The position numbers were made by a program, and so were the translations under genes. A DNA stretch of 22,358 bases from the NCBI GenBank assembly GCA_900554895.1, contig USIX01000015.1, positions 1 through 22,358 on the forward strand. The letters run 5' to 3'. This DNA comes from an uncultured Megamonas sp. Lineage in GTDB: Bacteria > Bacillota > Negativicutes > Selenomonadales > Selenomonadaceae. Shown here piece after piece: positions 6,740-14,501 of the stretch. The notes beneath the pieces were generated by a model that saw only the letters and a list, made by a program, of their open reading frames with translations, was not told the origin of the DNA and did no database searches. Within the stretch, counting starts at the first letter, position 1, and the number at the start of each line of letters is the position of its first letter.

Positions 6740-8107
6740 GTGGTAGAATTTCTTGAGTTTTTGCGGGACGTATTACAGCAACCTGCTTTGCTTTTGGGGA
6801 TTGTTTCCTGTGTAGGTTTAGTGGCACTGAAAAGACCTTTCTATAAAATTATGACCGGTACATTAAAGCCGATTTTAGGTTATTTGATGTTGAGCTGCGG
6901 TTCGGGCTTTATCGTTGCCAACCTTGACCCTTTGGGTAAAATGATACAGGAAGGTTTTCATATAACGGGTGTTGTGCCGAACAATGAAGCTATTGTTGCG
7001 GTAGCTCAGAAGCTTTTGGGTGTTGAAACGATGTCCATTCTCGTTGTCGGCCTTGTCGTGAATTTATTGATTGCGCGCTTTACTAAATTTAAATATGTAT
7101 TTTTAACGGGTCATCACAGTTTCTTTATGGCTTGCTTACTGTCTGCCGTATTAGGAACTGCAGGTATGACAGGCATTGAACTTATTTTATGCGGTGGTTT
7201 TCTTTTAGGTGCATGGAGTGCTATTTCTCCGGCTATAGGCCAGAATTACACAAATAAGGTAACTGACGGAGACGGTATCGCCATGGGTCATTTCGGCAGT
7301 TTGGCATATTATATTTCAGCATGGGTCGGCTCTAAGGTCGGCTCACCTGATGACAGCACGGAAAAAATCGAAATTCCGGAAAAATGGGGCTTTTTGCGTG
7401 ATACTACAGTATCGACAGGTCTTACCATGATGTTCTTCTATTTGGTAGCGGCATTTGCGGCAGGACCGGAATATGTTTCTACATTATCGGGCGGAATGTC
7501 GCCGTTCTTGTTTGCCATTATGGCAGGTCTGCAGTTTGCAGTCGGTGTAACGGTCGTTTATTCCGGTGTACGTATGATACTGGGCGATTTAATCCCGGCA
7601 TTTGAAGGTATCTCCAGACGCGTAATACCGAACGCTATTCCGGCTGTTGACTGCGCTGTATTCTTCACTTATGCTCCGACGGCTGTTGTACTGGGATTTG
7701 TATCTTCTTTTGTCGGAGGCGTTATCGGTATGCTTATTTTGGGTGTATTAGGCGGTGTTCTGATTATCCCAGGTATGGTGCCTCACTTTTTCTGTGGCGC
7801 TACTGCCGGCATTTTCGGTAATGCGACAGGAGGACGTAAAGGAGCAATTTTCGGTGCATTTGTAAATGGTATTTTAATATCTTTTGCTCCAGCACTGCTT
7901 TTGCCAGTATTGGGGTCGTTAGGTTTCCAGAATACGACTTTCGGTGATTTCGATTTCGGTGTATTGGGTATTTTACTGGGTCTTATATCAGGTAAAGCCG
8001 GTCAGATAGGTATTTTAGCTGTTATCGTTATATTTATCATTGTTTTGGTTGTACCTAATTTTATGAAAATGAAAAATAAAGTAATTAATAATCCGGACGA
8101 AGATTAA
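6740..8107 (+). CDS. PTS EIIC component, SgaT/UlaA (ascorbate) family
   Basis: A 455-residue, many-spanning membrane permease of the ascorbate EIIC family. Hallmarks shared with UlaA are APALLLGIV-like N-terminus (here PALLLGIVSCVG), FLTGHHSFF, VTDGDGIAMGH, GVRMILGDLIPAFEGIS, and VDCAVFFTYAPTAVVLGF. It translocates the sugar while EIIB phosphorylates it. I start it at GTG 6740, preceded by CAGGGAG; the frame is open back to 6701 but without a better SD. Most members of this family are named for ascorbate, yet many transport unknown sugars. The absence of ulaD/E/F/G-type lactonase and decarboxylase genes, and the presence of a transaldolase instead, argue against ascorbate. Confidence 0.9.
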   Translation: MVEFLEFLRDVLQQPALLLGIVSCVGLVALKRPFYKIMTGTLKPILGYLMLSCGSGFIVANLDPLGKMIQEGFHITGVVPNNEAIVAVAQKLLGVETMSILVVGLVVNLLIARFTKFKYVFLTGHHSFFMACLLSAVLGTAGMTGIELILCGGFLLGAWSAISPAIGQNYTNKVTDGDGIAMGHFGSLAYYISAWVGSKVGSPDDSTEKIEIPEKWGFLRDTTVSTGLTMMFFYLVAAFAAGPEYVSTLSGGMSPFLFAIMAGLQFAVGVTVVYSGVRMILGDLIPAFEGISRRVIPNAIPAVDCAVFFTYAPTAVVLGFVSSFVGGVIGMLILGVLGGVLIIPGMVPHFFCGATAGIFGNATGGRKGAIFGAFVNGILISFAPALLLPVLGSLGFQNTTFGDFDFGVLGILLGLISGKAGQIGILAVIVIFIIVLVVPNFMKMKNKVINNPDED

Positions 8108-8114
8108 TAAATAA

Positions 8115-8156
8115 AAGGGATACCAATACAAAAGTGATTTTGTGCGGTATCCCCTT
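8115..8156 (+). promoter_or_regulatory. intercistronic RNA hairpin with GUGA tetraloop
   Basis: AAGGGATACC pairs with GGTATCCCCTT (one bulge), and inside it ACAAAA pairs with TTTTGT closing a GTGA loop, a GNRA-type tetraloop. No T-tract follows, so it is not a standard terminator. It lies between EIIC and the regulator gene and could protect the 3' end of the PTS mRNA or limit regulator synthesis. Confidence 0.6.
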
Positions 8157-8172
8157 ACGTTATGTAATTGGG

Positions 8173-10173
8173 GTGATTATTATATTAAATGAAAGATGTT
8201 CGCAATTATTGAACAAAATACTGAGCAGTCATTATCCGCTGAAAATAGAGGAATTGTCCAATTATTTCAATGTCAGCCCGAGAACGATACGTTATGATTT
8301 AGACCGTATAGATGATTATTTGCAGGAAAAAAACTTTGATAAATTGGTGCGGATACAAAATAGAGGAATTTCGTTTAGTGGCAGTCGTACAGTAAAGGAA
8401 AAACTGTTGCAAAATCTGACCAATATAGATACGTACAATTATATTTTGTCCCAGCAGGAGAGGATACTGCATATTTTTTATATTTTATTAGGAACAAAAG
8501 AGTATTGTACAGTACAAAAATTGGCTAATATTCTTAATGTGAGTAAGACTACGGTGCAAAATGATATAAAACTTTTAAAAACGTATATCAATACTAAAAC
8601 GGAATATGTAGAAACAGTAAAAGGCAAGGGAATACGTATAATTGGCAACGAGTCGGCACTGCGGAAAAATGCTTCTAATAAATTATTAATGCATTATTCA
8701 TCGAATTTATCTGATTTGGAACTGGTAAGATTGTTTAGTGATATTTCCATTATCCGTATTCAGGATTTCGTAAGAAATGCGGAAAGACAGCTTCGTACCA
8801 ATTTTTCCGATGATAAATTTAATAATCTCGTTATACATCTGATTATTGCCGTAAAACGAATAAAAACAGGCAAAGATATAGTAATGGAAGAAACGGAATT
8901 AAATCATTTATCAAATACATCGGAGTTTTCGGTAGCAGCAAGTATTGTAAACAGTATGGAAAAAGAATTTAATATATCCATACCGAAAAGCGAGATAGGT
9001 TATATAACGGTTCATTTGCTGGGAAATACTCTATTTGATGAAAGAACAGAAAATGATTTATTTTTACAGAAAATTGTCTTTAAGTTGATTGAAAGAGTAT
9101 CTTCTTTATATAATTTTCATTTTGAATTTGATGACAATCTTTATGAAAATCTGTTTTTGCATATACAAGCATTTGTTTATCGGCTGGAACACGATATAAA
9201 GATAAATAATCCACTTTTATCGGATATAAAAGCAAAATATCCATCTTTGTTCAACTGTATACGAGAAGCCGTAAAATTTTTGCATACCGATTGGAACATT
9301 CAAGTGAATGATGAAGAGTGCGGTTATTTGTGTATTCATTTTATGACTTCGTATGAACGGGTACAATACCGCAGTGAACATAAGCCGCGCGTTCTTCTTG
9401 TATGTGCTACGGGGATAGGAACTTCTAAATATATCTTACACAAGCTGCATTCTATGTTCGATTTTGAAGTAAAAGGCACAGCTTCACTGCATAATGCGTA
9501 TGATAGTATTGCTAATAAAGAGCTTGACCTTGTAATCTCCACTATTCCTTTAAAATCTATAGGCGTGAAATCTATTTTAATCCAGCCTTTTTTGACGGAG
9601 CAGAATATAAATGAATTGAGCATGTTTTTTGCCAAATATAATTATAAACGGCAGATAAATATTCCAGATAAAAGCATAATGAATAAATCCATAAAAGAAC
9701 GATATAATAATCAAGTAGAAAATCCTTCATTGATTGAACTTTTGGGGTATAACAGAATAATTGTTGGTGCAGATATTAAAAATTGGCAACAAGCTGTTGA
9801 AATTGGTGGGAATATGCTTCTTAAAGACAATTGTATAACAGAGGAGTATATTCATAATATGATTGATAATATTAATACTTTAGGAAGTTATATGATTTTG
9901 GCACCTAACGTTGCAATGCCACATGCTCAAATGGATAAAAATGTTAAAGAAACAGCTTTTGGTTTAGTAATAGGGAAAAATCCTGTACCTTTTGGTAAAG
10001 ATTATATTCAAATTTTTATTATTTTAGCGGCAACCGATAAGGAAAAGCATACACGGGCATTGAAAGAATTGATGTTTTTATTGGAAAGTAAAATAGGAAT
10101 AACATCATTGTTGAATGCTACAACAAAAGAAGAAATAATAGATATACTTGAGAATATAACTTTAATAAATTAA
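8173..10173 (+). CDS. PRD-containing PTS-controlled transcription activator (MtlR/LicR type)
   Basis: About 666 residues. In order: an HTH_11 winged helix (about 7-60), a second HTH (about 112-140), PRD1 (His222, His281), PRD2 (His330, His389), an EIIB-like domain with Cys411 in LLVCATGIGTS, and an EIIA domain with His584 in AMPHAQ. Such proteins are DNA-binding activators whose activity is set by phosphorylation on these residues, so they sense whether the cognate transporter is working. It probably controls the operon it ends. The start is uncertain: GTG 8173 has no SD, and GGGGTG overlaps it and would better serve ATT/ATA codons a few bases on. GTG 8134 lies in a hairpin loop. The conserved sequence begins at LNERCSQLLNKIL either way. 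Confidence 0.88.
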   Translation: MIIILNERCSQLLNKILSSHYPLKIEELSNYFNVSPRTIRYDLDRIDDYLQEKNFDKLVRIQNRGISFSGSRTVKEKLLQNLTNIDTYNYILSQQERILHIFYILLGTKEYCTVQKLANILNVSKTTVQNDIKLLKTYINTKTEYVETVKGKGIRIIGNESALRKNASNKLLMHYSSNLSDLELVRLFSDISIIRIQDFVRNAERQLRTNFSDDKFNNLVIHLIIAVKRIKTGKDIVMEETELNHLSNTSEFSVAASIVNSMEKEFNISIPKSEIGYITVHLLGNTLFDERTENDLFLQKIVFKLIERVSSLYNFHFEFDDNLYENLFLHIQAFVYRLEHDIKINNPLLSDIKAKYPSLFNCIREAVKFLHTDWNIQVNDEECGYLCIHFMTSYERVQYRSEHKPRVLLVCATGIGTSKYILHKLHSMFDFEVKGTASLHNAYDSIANKELDLVISTIPLKSIGVKSILIQPFLTEQNINELSMFFAKYNYKRQINIPDKSIMNKSIKERYNNQVENPSLIELLGYNRIIVGADIKNWQQAVEIGGNMLLKDNCITEEYIHNMIDNINTLGSYMILAPNVAMPHAQMDKNVKETAFGLVIGKNPVPFGKDYIQIFIILAATDKEKHTRALKELMFLLESKIGITSLLNATTKEEIIDILENITLIN

Positions 10174-10209
10174 AAAGAGTCTCATATGATGAAGAGACTC
10201 TTTTTTTAT
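10172..10209. terminator. bidirectional terminator
   Basis: AAAAAGAGTCTC pairs with GAGACTCTTTTT around a 10-base loop, with T-runs on both strands. It ends the PTS operon (plus) and the radical SAM operon (minus), whose coding ends almost touch. Confidence 0.85.
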
Positions 10210-11099
10210 TTTAGAACATTTTTACCGTTGAAATCGGGTATAAAATCTTTTGTGGCCGTTTTTCCCTGTTGGATATAACAGTTAGTAAAGCCCAAATCAC
10301 TGGCATAATCGACAACTTTGTCGTATTCAAAAGTGGTAAGACGGCGTTTCAGTTTGGGATGATTTAATGCTTTATACATTGGAGTATACTGGTTCATAAG
10401 GCTAAGATAAATATTATCGCCGTATGTCTGCCAGATGTATTTTACGATTTTTATGCTTTCTTTATAATGCCACGGTAAAATCAGATGGCGGATGATTACG
10501 CCTTTTTGCATGATACCGTTTTTAAAAACGGGGCGGCCTGCAATTTCGTACATTTTAGCAATGGCTTTTTTGGCAATTTCCGGATAATCAGGTGCATGGG
10601 AATATTCTTTGGCGGTTTCATTGAAGAAATATTTAAAATCGGGCAGAAATACATCAACATAACCGCGCAACGCTTCGAGTGTTTCGGTATTTTCATAGCC
10701 GCTGGAATTATAGACAACGGGTATCGTAAGATTATTTTGTTTGGCAATATCAAGTGCCTGAATTATTTGGGAAACGTAATGGGTAGGCGTAACGAGTTCA
10801 AGACAGTGAGCACCGCGCTGCTGCTGTTCGAGAAAAATCTGTGCAAGTCGCTGTATTGAAACTGTATAGCCTTTACCTTCCGTACTGATTTCATAGTTCT
10901 GGCAGAAAATGCACCGCAGACTGCAATGGGTAAAAAAGACCGTGCCTGCTCCGTTTTTGCCGGACAGACACGGTTCTTCCCAGTGGTGCAGTGATACGAG
11001 TGCAATTTCCGCTTCATTGCCCGCATGGCAGAAACCATAATTTTTTGTACGGTCGGCATGACAGTTGCGCGGGCAGAGTGTGCAGTTTTGCAAATTCAT
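10206..11099 (-). CDS. radical SAM protein, PflX-like (pyruvate formate-lyase activase-related)
   Basis: A 297-residue iron-sulfur enzyme. The radical SAM cluster motif CxxxCxxC is Cys59, Cys63 and Cys66 (THCSLRCIFCQNYEIS). An N-terminal four-cysteine patch (Cys6, Cys9, Cys13, Cys24; CTLCPRNC...) may hold a second cluster or metal. This pattern matches the poorly characterised PflX group (COG1313) rather than true glycyl radical activases, and no glycyl radical enzyme is nearby. It reductively cleaves S-adenosylmethionine; the target is unknown. It is the last gene of a three-gene minus-strand operon, 16 bases after the alcohol dehydrogenase, with AAGGTG before the ATG. Confidence 0.86.
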   Translation of the reverse strand: MNLQNCTLCPRNCHADRTKNYGFCHAGNEAEIALVSLHHWEEPCLSGKNGAGTVFFTHCSLRCIFCQNYEISTEGKGYTVSIQRLAQIFLEQQQRGAHCLELVTPTHYVSQIIQALDIAKQNNLTIPVVYNSSGYENTETLEALRGYVDVFLPDFKYFFNETAKEYSHAPDYPEIAKKAIAKMYEIAGRPVFKNGIMQKGVIIRHLILPWHYKESIKIVKYIWQTYGDNIYLSLMNQYTPMYKALNHPKLKRRLTTFEYDKVVDYASDLGFTNCYIQQGKTATKDFIPDFNGKNVLK

Positions 11100-11115
11100 A
11101 TAAACACCTTATTTA

Positions 11116-12294
11116 TTAGTGATTTGCCATTTTAAAAATGGTATAGACATCTTCATAGTCGAGCGGTTTGAAATTGCCGATGGTTTTGCTGTTTTTATCT
11201 GTGCACATATCCGTCAGATATTTGAGCTCATCGTCAGTCAGAATTTTACCGGTGAGCTGACTCAGACAAATCGGCAATCCCAGGCGGTAGAAAAATTCTT
11301 CCATACTATTTATGGTTTTTACTGCTCCTTGCTCGCCTGTTTCAGCAATATCAAACAGTACCTTGCCCAGACGGCAGAAACGGTTGATATCGTTTTTATA
11401 GACGTATCTTGCCCAGGAAGGCCATATAGAAGTTAGAGAAGCTCCGTGGGTAGCGTTGAATTTGGCACTGAGTTCGTGACCGAATTTATGCACGCTGAAA
11501 TCTTTGGTACGGCCGAGTCCTGTGATGTCATTGTGCGAAAGTGAACCGCAGTACATGATTTCGCTGTGCGACAGATAATCTTCAGGACTGGCGAGCATCT
11601 GCGGGGCATAGCGTATTACGTCTTTCATCAGGCCTTCGGCAATATAATCGGTCATGTGATTATCCGTTTCCTGAGCAAAGTATCTTTCGAGCGTGTGCAT
11701 CAGAATATCGGCGCAGCCGCAGGCTTTTTGCAGTTTCGGTGCGCTGAATGTAAGCGTCGGGTTCATGATGGCAAAACACGGGCGGTTGAAAGGAGTGCTC
11801 AGACCGCGTTTTTGTTTGGTAGCTTCGTTTGTGAGTACGGCTGAGTCGCTCGTTTCGCTGCCGGCTGCGGCAAGAGTAACGATACTTGCCATAGGCGTGG
11901 TTTTGGCGAGTATTATTTTTTTTGTCCAAATATCCCAGATATCATGCTGAGGATATTGAATGCCGTGAGCGATGGCTTTGGCAGTATCGATGACGGAACC
12001 GCCGCCGATTGCAAGTACAAAATCGATTTTTTCCGTCAGGGCTTTTTTTATGCCGTCATTGACAAAGGATACGAGCGGATTGGGCTGGACTCCGCCGAGT
12101 ATGCTGACATTGAGACCGGCTTTTATCAGTTGAGTACATATTTTATCCAGAAGACCGCTTTTTTTGACGGAACCGCCGCCGAAGACGATTAATACATTGT
12201 GTCCATTGTATTTTTTTATCAAATCGGCTGTCTGGTTTTCGCTGTCTTTGCCGAAAATAATTTCTGTAGGGCAGTAAAAAGTGAATTTCTGCAT
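11116..12294 (-). CDS. iron-containing alcohol dehydrogenase (BdhA/YqhD-like)
   Basis: A 392-residue group III (iron-activated) alcohol dehydrogenase. The nucleotide-binding loop is GGGSVIDTAK (97-106). The likely metal ligands are Asp196 and His200 (CADILMHTLE), His269 (FSVHKFGHELS) and His283 (ATHGASL), all present, so the enzyme should be active. Close relatives are NAD(P)H-dependent butanol dehydrogenases and the aldehyde reductase YqhD, which reduce short-chain aldehydes in fermentation or detoxification. It lies 18 bases after a HAD phosphatase gene and 16 bases before a radical SAM gene on the same strand. The cofactor and aldehyde cannot be fixed from sequence. Confidence 0.92.
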   Translation of the reverse strand: MQKFTFYCPTEIIFGKDSENQTADLIKKYNGHNVLIVFGGGSVKKSGLLDKICTQLIKAGLNVSILGGVQPNPLVSFVNDGIKKALTEKIDFVLAIGGGSVIDTAKAIAHGIQYPQHDIWDIWTKKIILAKTTPMASIVTLAAAGSETSDSAVLTNEATKQKRGLSTPFNRPCFAIMNPTLTFSAPKLQKACGCADILMHTLERYFAQETDNHMTDYIAEGLMKDVIRYAPQMLASPEDYLSHSEIMYCGSLSHNDITGLGRTKDFSVHKFGHELSAKFNATHGASLTSIWPSWARYVYKNDINRFCRLGKVLFDIAETGEQGAVKTINSMEEFFYRLGLPICLSQLTGKILTDDELKYLTDMCTDKNSKTIGNFKPLDYEDVYTIFKMANH

Positions 12295-12312
12295 GGTAAT
12301 TACCTCGTTAAA

Positions 12313-12969
12313 TCAATGGGTGAGCTTCATGATTTTGTTTAAGTTTATATCATTTATGGAATTTACCACCACATCGGCACGGGATAAATCCTGCGGACCG
12401 GAGTTCGGATTATCATAGGCTATGCAGTATGCTCCGGCATCTTTGGCTGCGGCAATCCCGGCAGTGGCATCTTCGATAACGACGCAGTCTTTTGGCGGCA
12501 GACCGAGTGCTTTTGCCGTTAAGGCGTAAATTGCCGGGTTCGGTTTGCTTGCCGGAAGTTCAGCGCCGCTTAAAATGTATTTGAAACAATCGGCCAAGCC
12601 GAATTTTGTCAGTACGGCATTGATGATTTTTCTGTCGGCAGAAGAAGCAAGTGCGACCGGAATATTATTTTCATGCAGTTCGTATAATAAGTCTAAAATA
12701 CCGTCAATCGGATATACAGTATTACTGTCGATAATGTATTCCAGATATATTTTATGTTTGTAATCGACCATTTCCTGAACAGAAACAGGCTTTGTTGCAA
12801 GATGAACAAAATCGCTGAAAAAGGCTTTGGCAGAGCGTCCTACATATGCCACGCAATCTTCCATGCTGCAAGGTATACCGAAATGAGTTAAAGTACGTAT
12901 TTTCATGTCGGCATGAATGGATTCGCTGTCAATGATTACACCGTCCATATCAAAAATAACTGCTTTCAT
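12313..12969 (-). CDS. HAD-superfamily hydrolase, beta-phosphoglucomutase-like
   Basis: A 218-residue HAD enzyme with the nucleophile motif FDMDGV (Asp7, Asp9), a helical cap, the ALASSAD motif II serine region, the conserved lysine in SKPNP, and VIEDATAGIAAAKDAGA as motif III. This is the subfamily of beta-phosphoglucomutase and sugar-phosphate phosphatases such as YniC or GPH-type enzymes. Its likely role is dephosphorylation of, or phosphoryl transfer on, a sugar phosphate. It is the first gene of the minus-strand operon; GGAGG lies 10 bases before the ATG. The exact substrate is not deducible. Confidence 0.88.
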   Translation of the reverse strand: MKAVIFDMDGVIIDSESIHADMKIRTLTHFGIPCSMEDCVAYVGRSAKAFFSDFVHLATKPVSVQEMVDYKHKIYLEYIIDSNTVYPIDGILDLLYELHENNIPVALASSADRKIINAVLTKFGLADCFKYILSGAELPASKPNPAIYALTAKALGLPPKDCVVIEDATAGIAAAKDAGAYCIAYDNPNSGPQDLSRADVVVNSINDINLNKIMKLTH

Positions 12970-12997
12970 TAAGGTGGTCCTCCAGTTTTATTATTTA

Positions 12998-13024
12998 TTA
13001 TTGTAAGAAAAACTCCTACAATAA
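12998..13024. promoter_or_regulatory. inverted repeat upstream of the HAD-ADH operon
   Basis: TTATTGTA and TACAATAA form an 8-base inverted repeat with an 11-base gap, about 30-55 bases upstream of the HAD gene start. It is a candidate operator, possibly for the LysR regulator encoded next to it (LysR boxes are interrupted dyads). No T-run follows on either strand in the right place for a terminator. Confidence 0.3.
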
Positions 13025-13062
13025 GTAAGCATAACATTTATAAATTAAAACGGCAAGTAAGA

Positions 13063-13944
13063 TTATTTTTTACTGAATTTATTGATAATGAAATTTTGGA
13101 AACGGTGAGCGGCAAGTGACATTGGACGGTTGGCATACCAGGCAAGTCCTATCTCGCGACTGCATTTAGGCGCATTAACGGCTAAAAATTTAATATCCAG
13201 ATGGTCCATGCCCGGGATTTTCGGTACAAGTGAAACACCGAGACCTGCGGCGACAAGACTTGCCACTGTTATGATTTCATCGCCTTCAAACCGTATCTTC
13301 GGATGAATGGACGAAAGTTCGAACAGATGCTCTGTTTTGGTTCGCAGTCCGTAACGCGGCTTCAATGTGATGAACGGTTCCGAGGCGATTTCCTCCATGT
13401 TGATTATGTCTTTTTGTGCCAAAGAATGAGTGGTCGGTACAATGATATACAGTTTTTCGGTCAAAAGCGGTACCCAGGCAATATCAGACATATTAATCGG
13501 TGCACTGCACAGGCATAAATCCGATTCACCTTTAAATAATTGTTTGGATAGTAAAAATGAGTGGTTTTGGTTAAGAGAAAATTGAATTTTAGGATAAAGT
13601 TTACGAAATTCCTTGACCAAATCCGGTACAAGATATGCTCCGAGAGAGTGCATAAACGATAAATTGATGACGCCGCTATCCGGTTCTGCCATATTCATTA
13701 TATCCTGGCGAGCCGTTTCCAGTTCCAAAAGTATCCTTTCAGCATAGGATAAAAATGTCTGGCCGTATTGCGTCAGAGCTACTTTACGACTATCGCGCGC
13801 AAATAATTTTACATTGAGGTCTTTTTCCAGCCGCCCGATGGAACGGCTGAGTGCCGGTTGCGATACGTTAAGGGATTTTGCAGCTTTAGTAAAATTTTTT
13901 ATATGTGCTAAGGCTACAAAATATTCTAACTGATTTAATTCCAT
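13063..13944 (-). CDS. LysR-family transcriptional regulator
   Basis: A 293-residue LysR regulator. The N-terminal winged HTH (about 1-60) has the classic pattern LEYFVALAHIKNFTKAAKSL then NVSQPALSRSIGRLEKDL. The remaining 230 residues form the usual two-lobed effector-binding domain. It lies upstream of, and in the same direction as, the HAD/ADH/PflX operon, with 93 bases between, so it may control that operon. An inverted repeat at 14011-14026 in its own promoter region could serve autoregulation. GGAGG is placed well before the ATG at 13944. The inducer is unknown. Confidence 0.92.
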   Translation of the reverse strand: MELNQLEYFVALAHIKNFTKAAKSLNVSQPALSRSIGRLEKDLNVKLFARDSRKVALTQYGQTFLSYAERILLELETARQDIMNMAEPDSGVINLSFMHSLGAYLVPDLVKEFRKLYPKIQFSLNQNHSFLLSKQLFKGESDLCLCSAPINMSDIAWVPLLTEKLYIIVPTTHSLAQKDIINMEEIASEPFITLKPRYGLRTKTEHLFELSSIHPKIRFEGDEIITVASLVAAGLGVSLVPKIPGMDHLDIKFLAVNAPKCSREIGLAWYANRPMSLAAHRFQNFIINKFSKK

Positions 13945-14010
13945 TAAAATATTTCCTCCAAATTGATGTTTATTGTATTATCTTATATCTATATATGTTA
14001 AATTTTTTGC

Positions 14011-14026
14011 ATAATACTTCTATTAT
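14011..14026. promoter_or_regulatory. palindrome in the LysR promoter region
   Basis: ATAATA-CTTC-TATTAT is a perfect 6-4-6 palindrome. It overlaps a minus-strand TATAAT (14022-14027) that may be the -10 of the LysR gene. Its size and place suit a LysR autoregulatory box, but AT-rich palindromes also occur by chance. Confidence 0.3.
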
Positions 14027-14059
14027 AAGCCAAATTTCCTAAATATGCAGTAAAAACTA

Positions 14060-14088
14060 TTGACAATATTTTAAAGATAGATTATCAT
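14060..14088 (+). promoter_or_regulatory. promoter of tRNA-Thr
   Basis: A perfect -35 TTGACA (14060-14065), 17 bases, then a -10 TATCAT (14083-14088). Transcription starts about 15 bases before the mature tRNA 5' end. Confidence 0.75.
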
Positions 14089-14108
14089 ATTAAAGTATCA
14101 TAAATCTT

Positions 14109-14184
14109 GCTGGTATAGCTCAGCTGGTAGAGCAACGCATTCGTAATGCGTGGGTCGTAGGTTCAAATCCTATTACCAGCTCCA
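14109..14184 (+). tRNA. tRNA-Thr (anticodon CGT)
   Basis: A complete 76-base cloverleaf with encoded CCA. The acceptor stem GCTGGTA pairs perfectly with TACCAGC. The D-arm contains AGCTCAGCTGGTAGAGC. The anticodon stem is ACGCA/TGCGT around loop TTCGTAA, giving anticodon CGT (reads ACG, threonine). The T-arm is GTAGG-TTCAAAT-CCTAT. It stands alone with its own promoter and terminator, not in a tRNA cluster. Confidence 0.97.
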
Positions 14185-14194
14185 GACGAAATTC

Positions 14195-14229
14195 AAAGCC
14201 TTTGCATTTAGTTGCAAAGGCTTTTTTTA
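14195..14229 (+). terminator. tRNA-Thr terminator
   Basis: AAAGCCTTTGCA pairs with TGCAAAGGCTTT (loop about 6 bases or fewer) and is followed by TTTTTTT. Confidence 0.88.
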
Positions 14230-14423
14230 TGTGCTATTATAAGCAGCGTAACAAACTTGTCAGTGAACAGTATCATGAATTTGAACTGTATCATAGTTTA
14301 TGCAGTGTTATGTATATTAAAATAAATATCGCTTGGATTATTTAACTATGACCGAGACGAATATGCTGTAAAATTTTAAGAAAATAAGAGACTTAGCTTG
14401 CGAGCTAGGTCTATTCAGTATGG
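14230..14423 (+). other. leader region upstream of panCD: direct repeats and hairpin
   Basis: There is no gene in this stretch. It contains two near-identical 12-base direct repeats, GAACAGTATCAT (14265-14276) and GAACTGTATCAT (14283-14294), 18 bases apart. It also has a strong hairpin at 14389-14412 (AGACTTAGCT/AGCTAGGTCT, one G-T pair, loop TGCG) just before the terminator. I see no match to a T-box or to any riboswitch class I know. Confidence 0.45.
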
Positions 14424-14450
14424 ACGCATCGGCAGATGCGTTTTTTTATT
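14424..14450 (+). terminator. terminator or attenuator before panC
   Basis: ACGCATC-GGCA-GATGCGT is followed by TTTTTTTATTTT, about 50 bases upstream of the panC start. It ends either a small upstream RNA or an attenuated panC leader. No clear promoter is seen between it and panC. Confidence 0.75.
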
Positions 14451-14501
14451 TTACAGAAGTCTCTTTGCGTTTGTTACAAAAAAACAAAGGAGAGATTGGA
14501 A

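Noticed and set aside
14380..14450. T-box or known riboswitch before panC
   Set aside because: There is no T-box bulge sequence (TGGNACCGCG) and no conserved core of a known class; only two simple hairpins.
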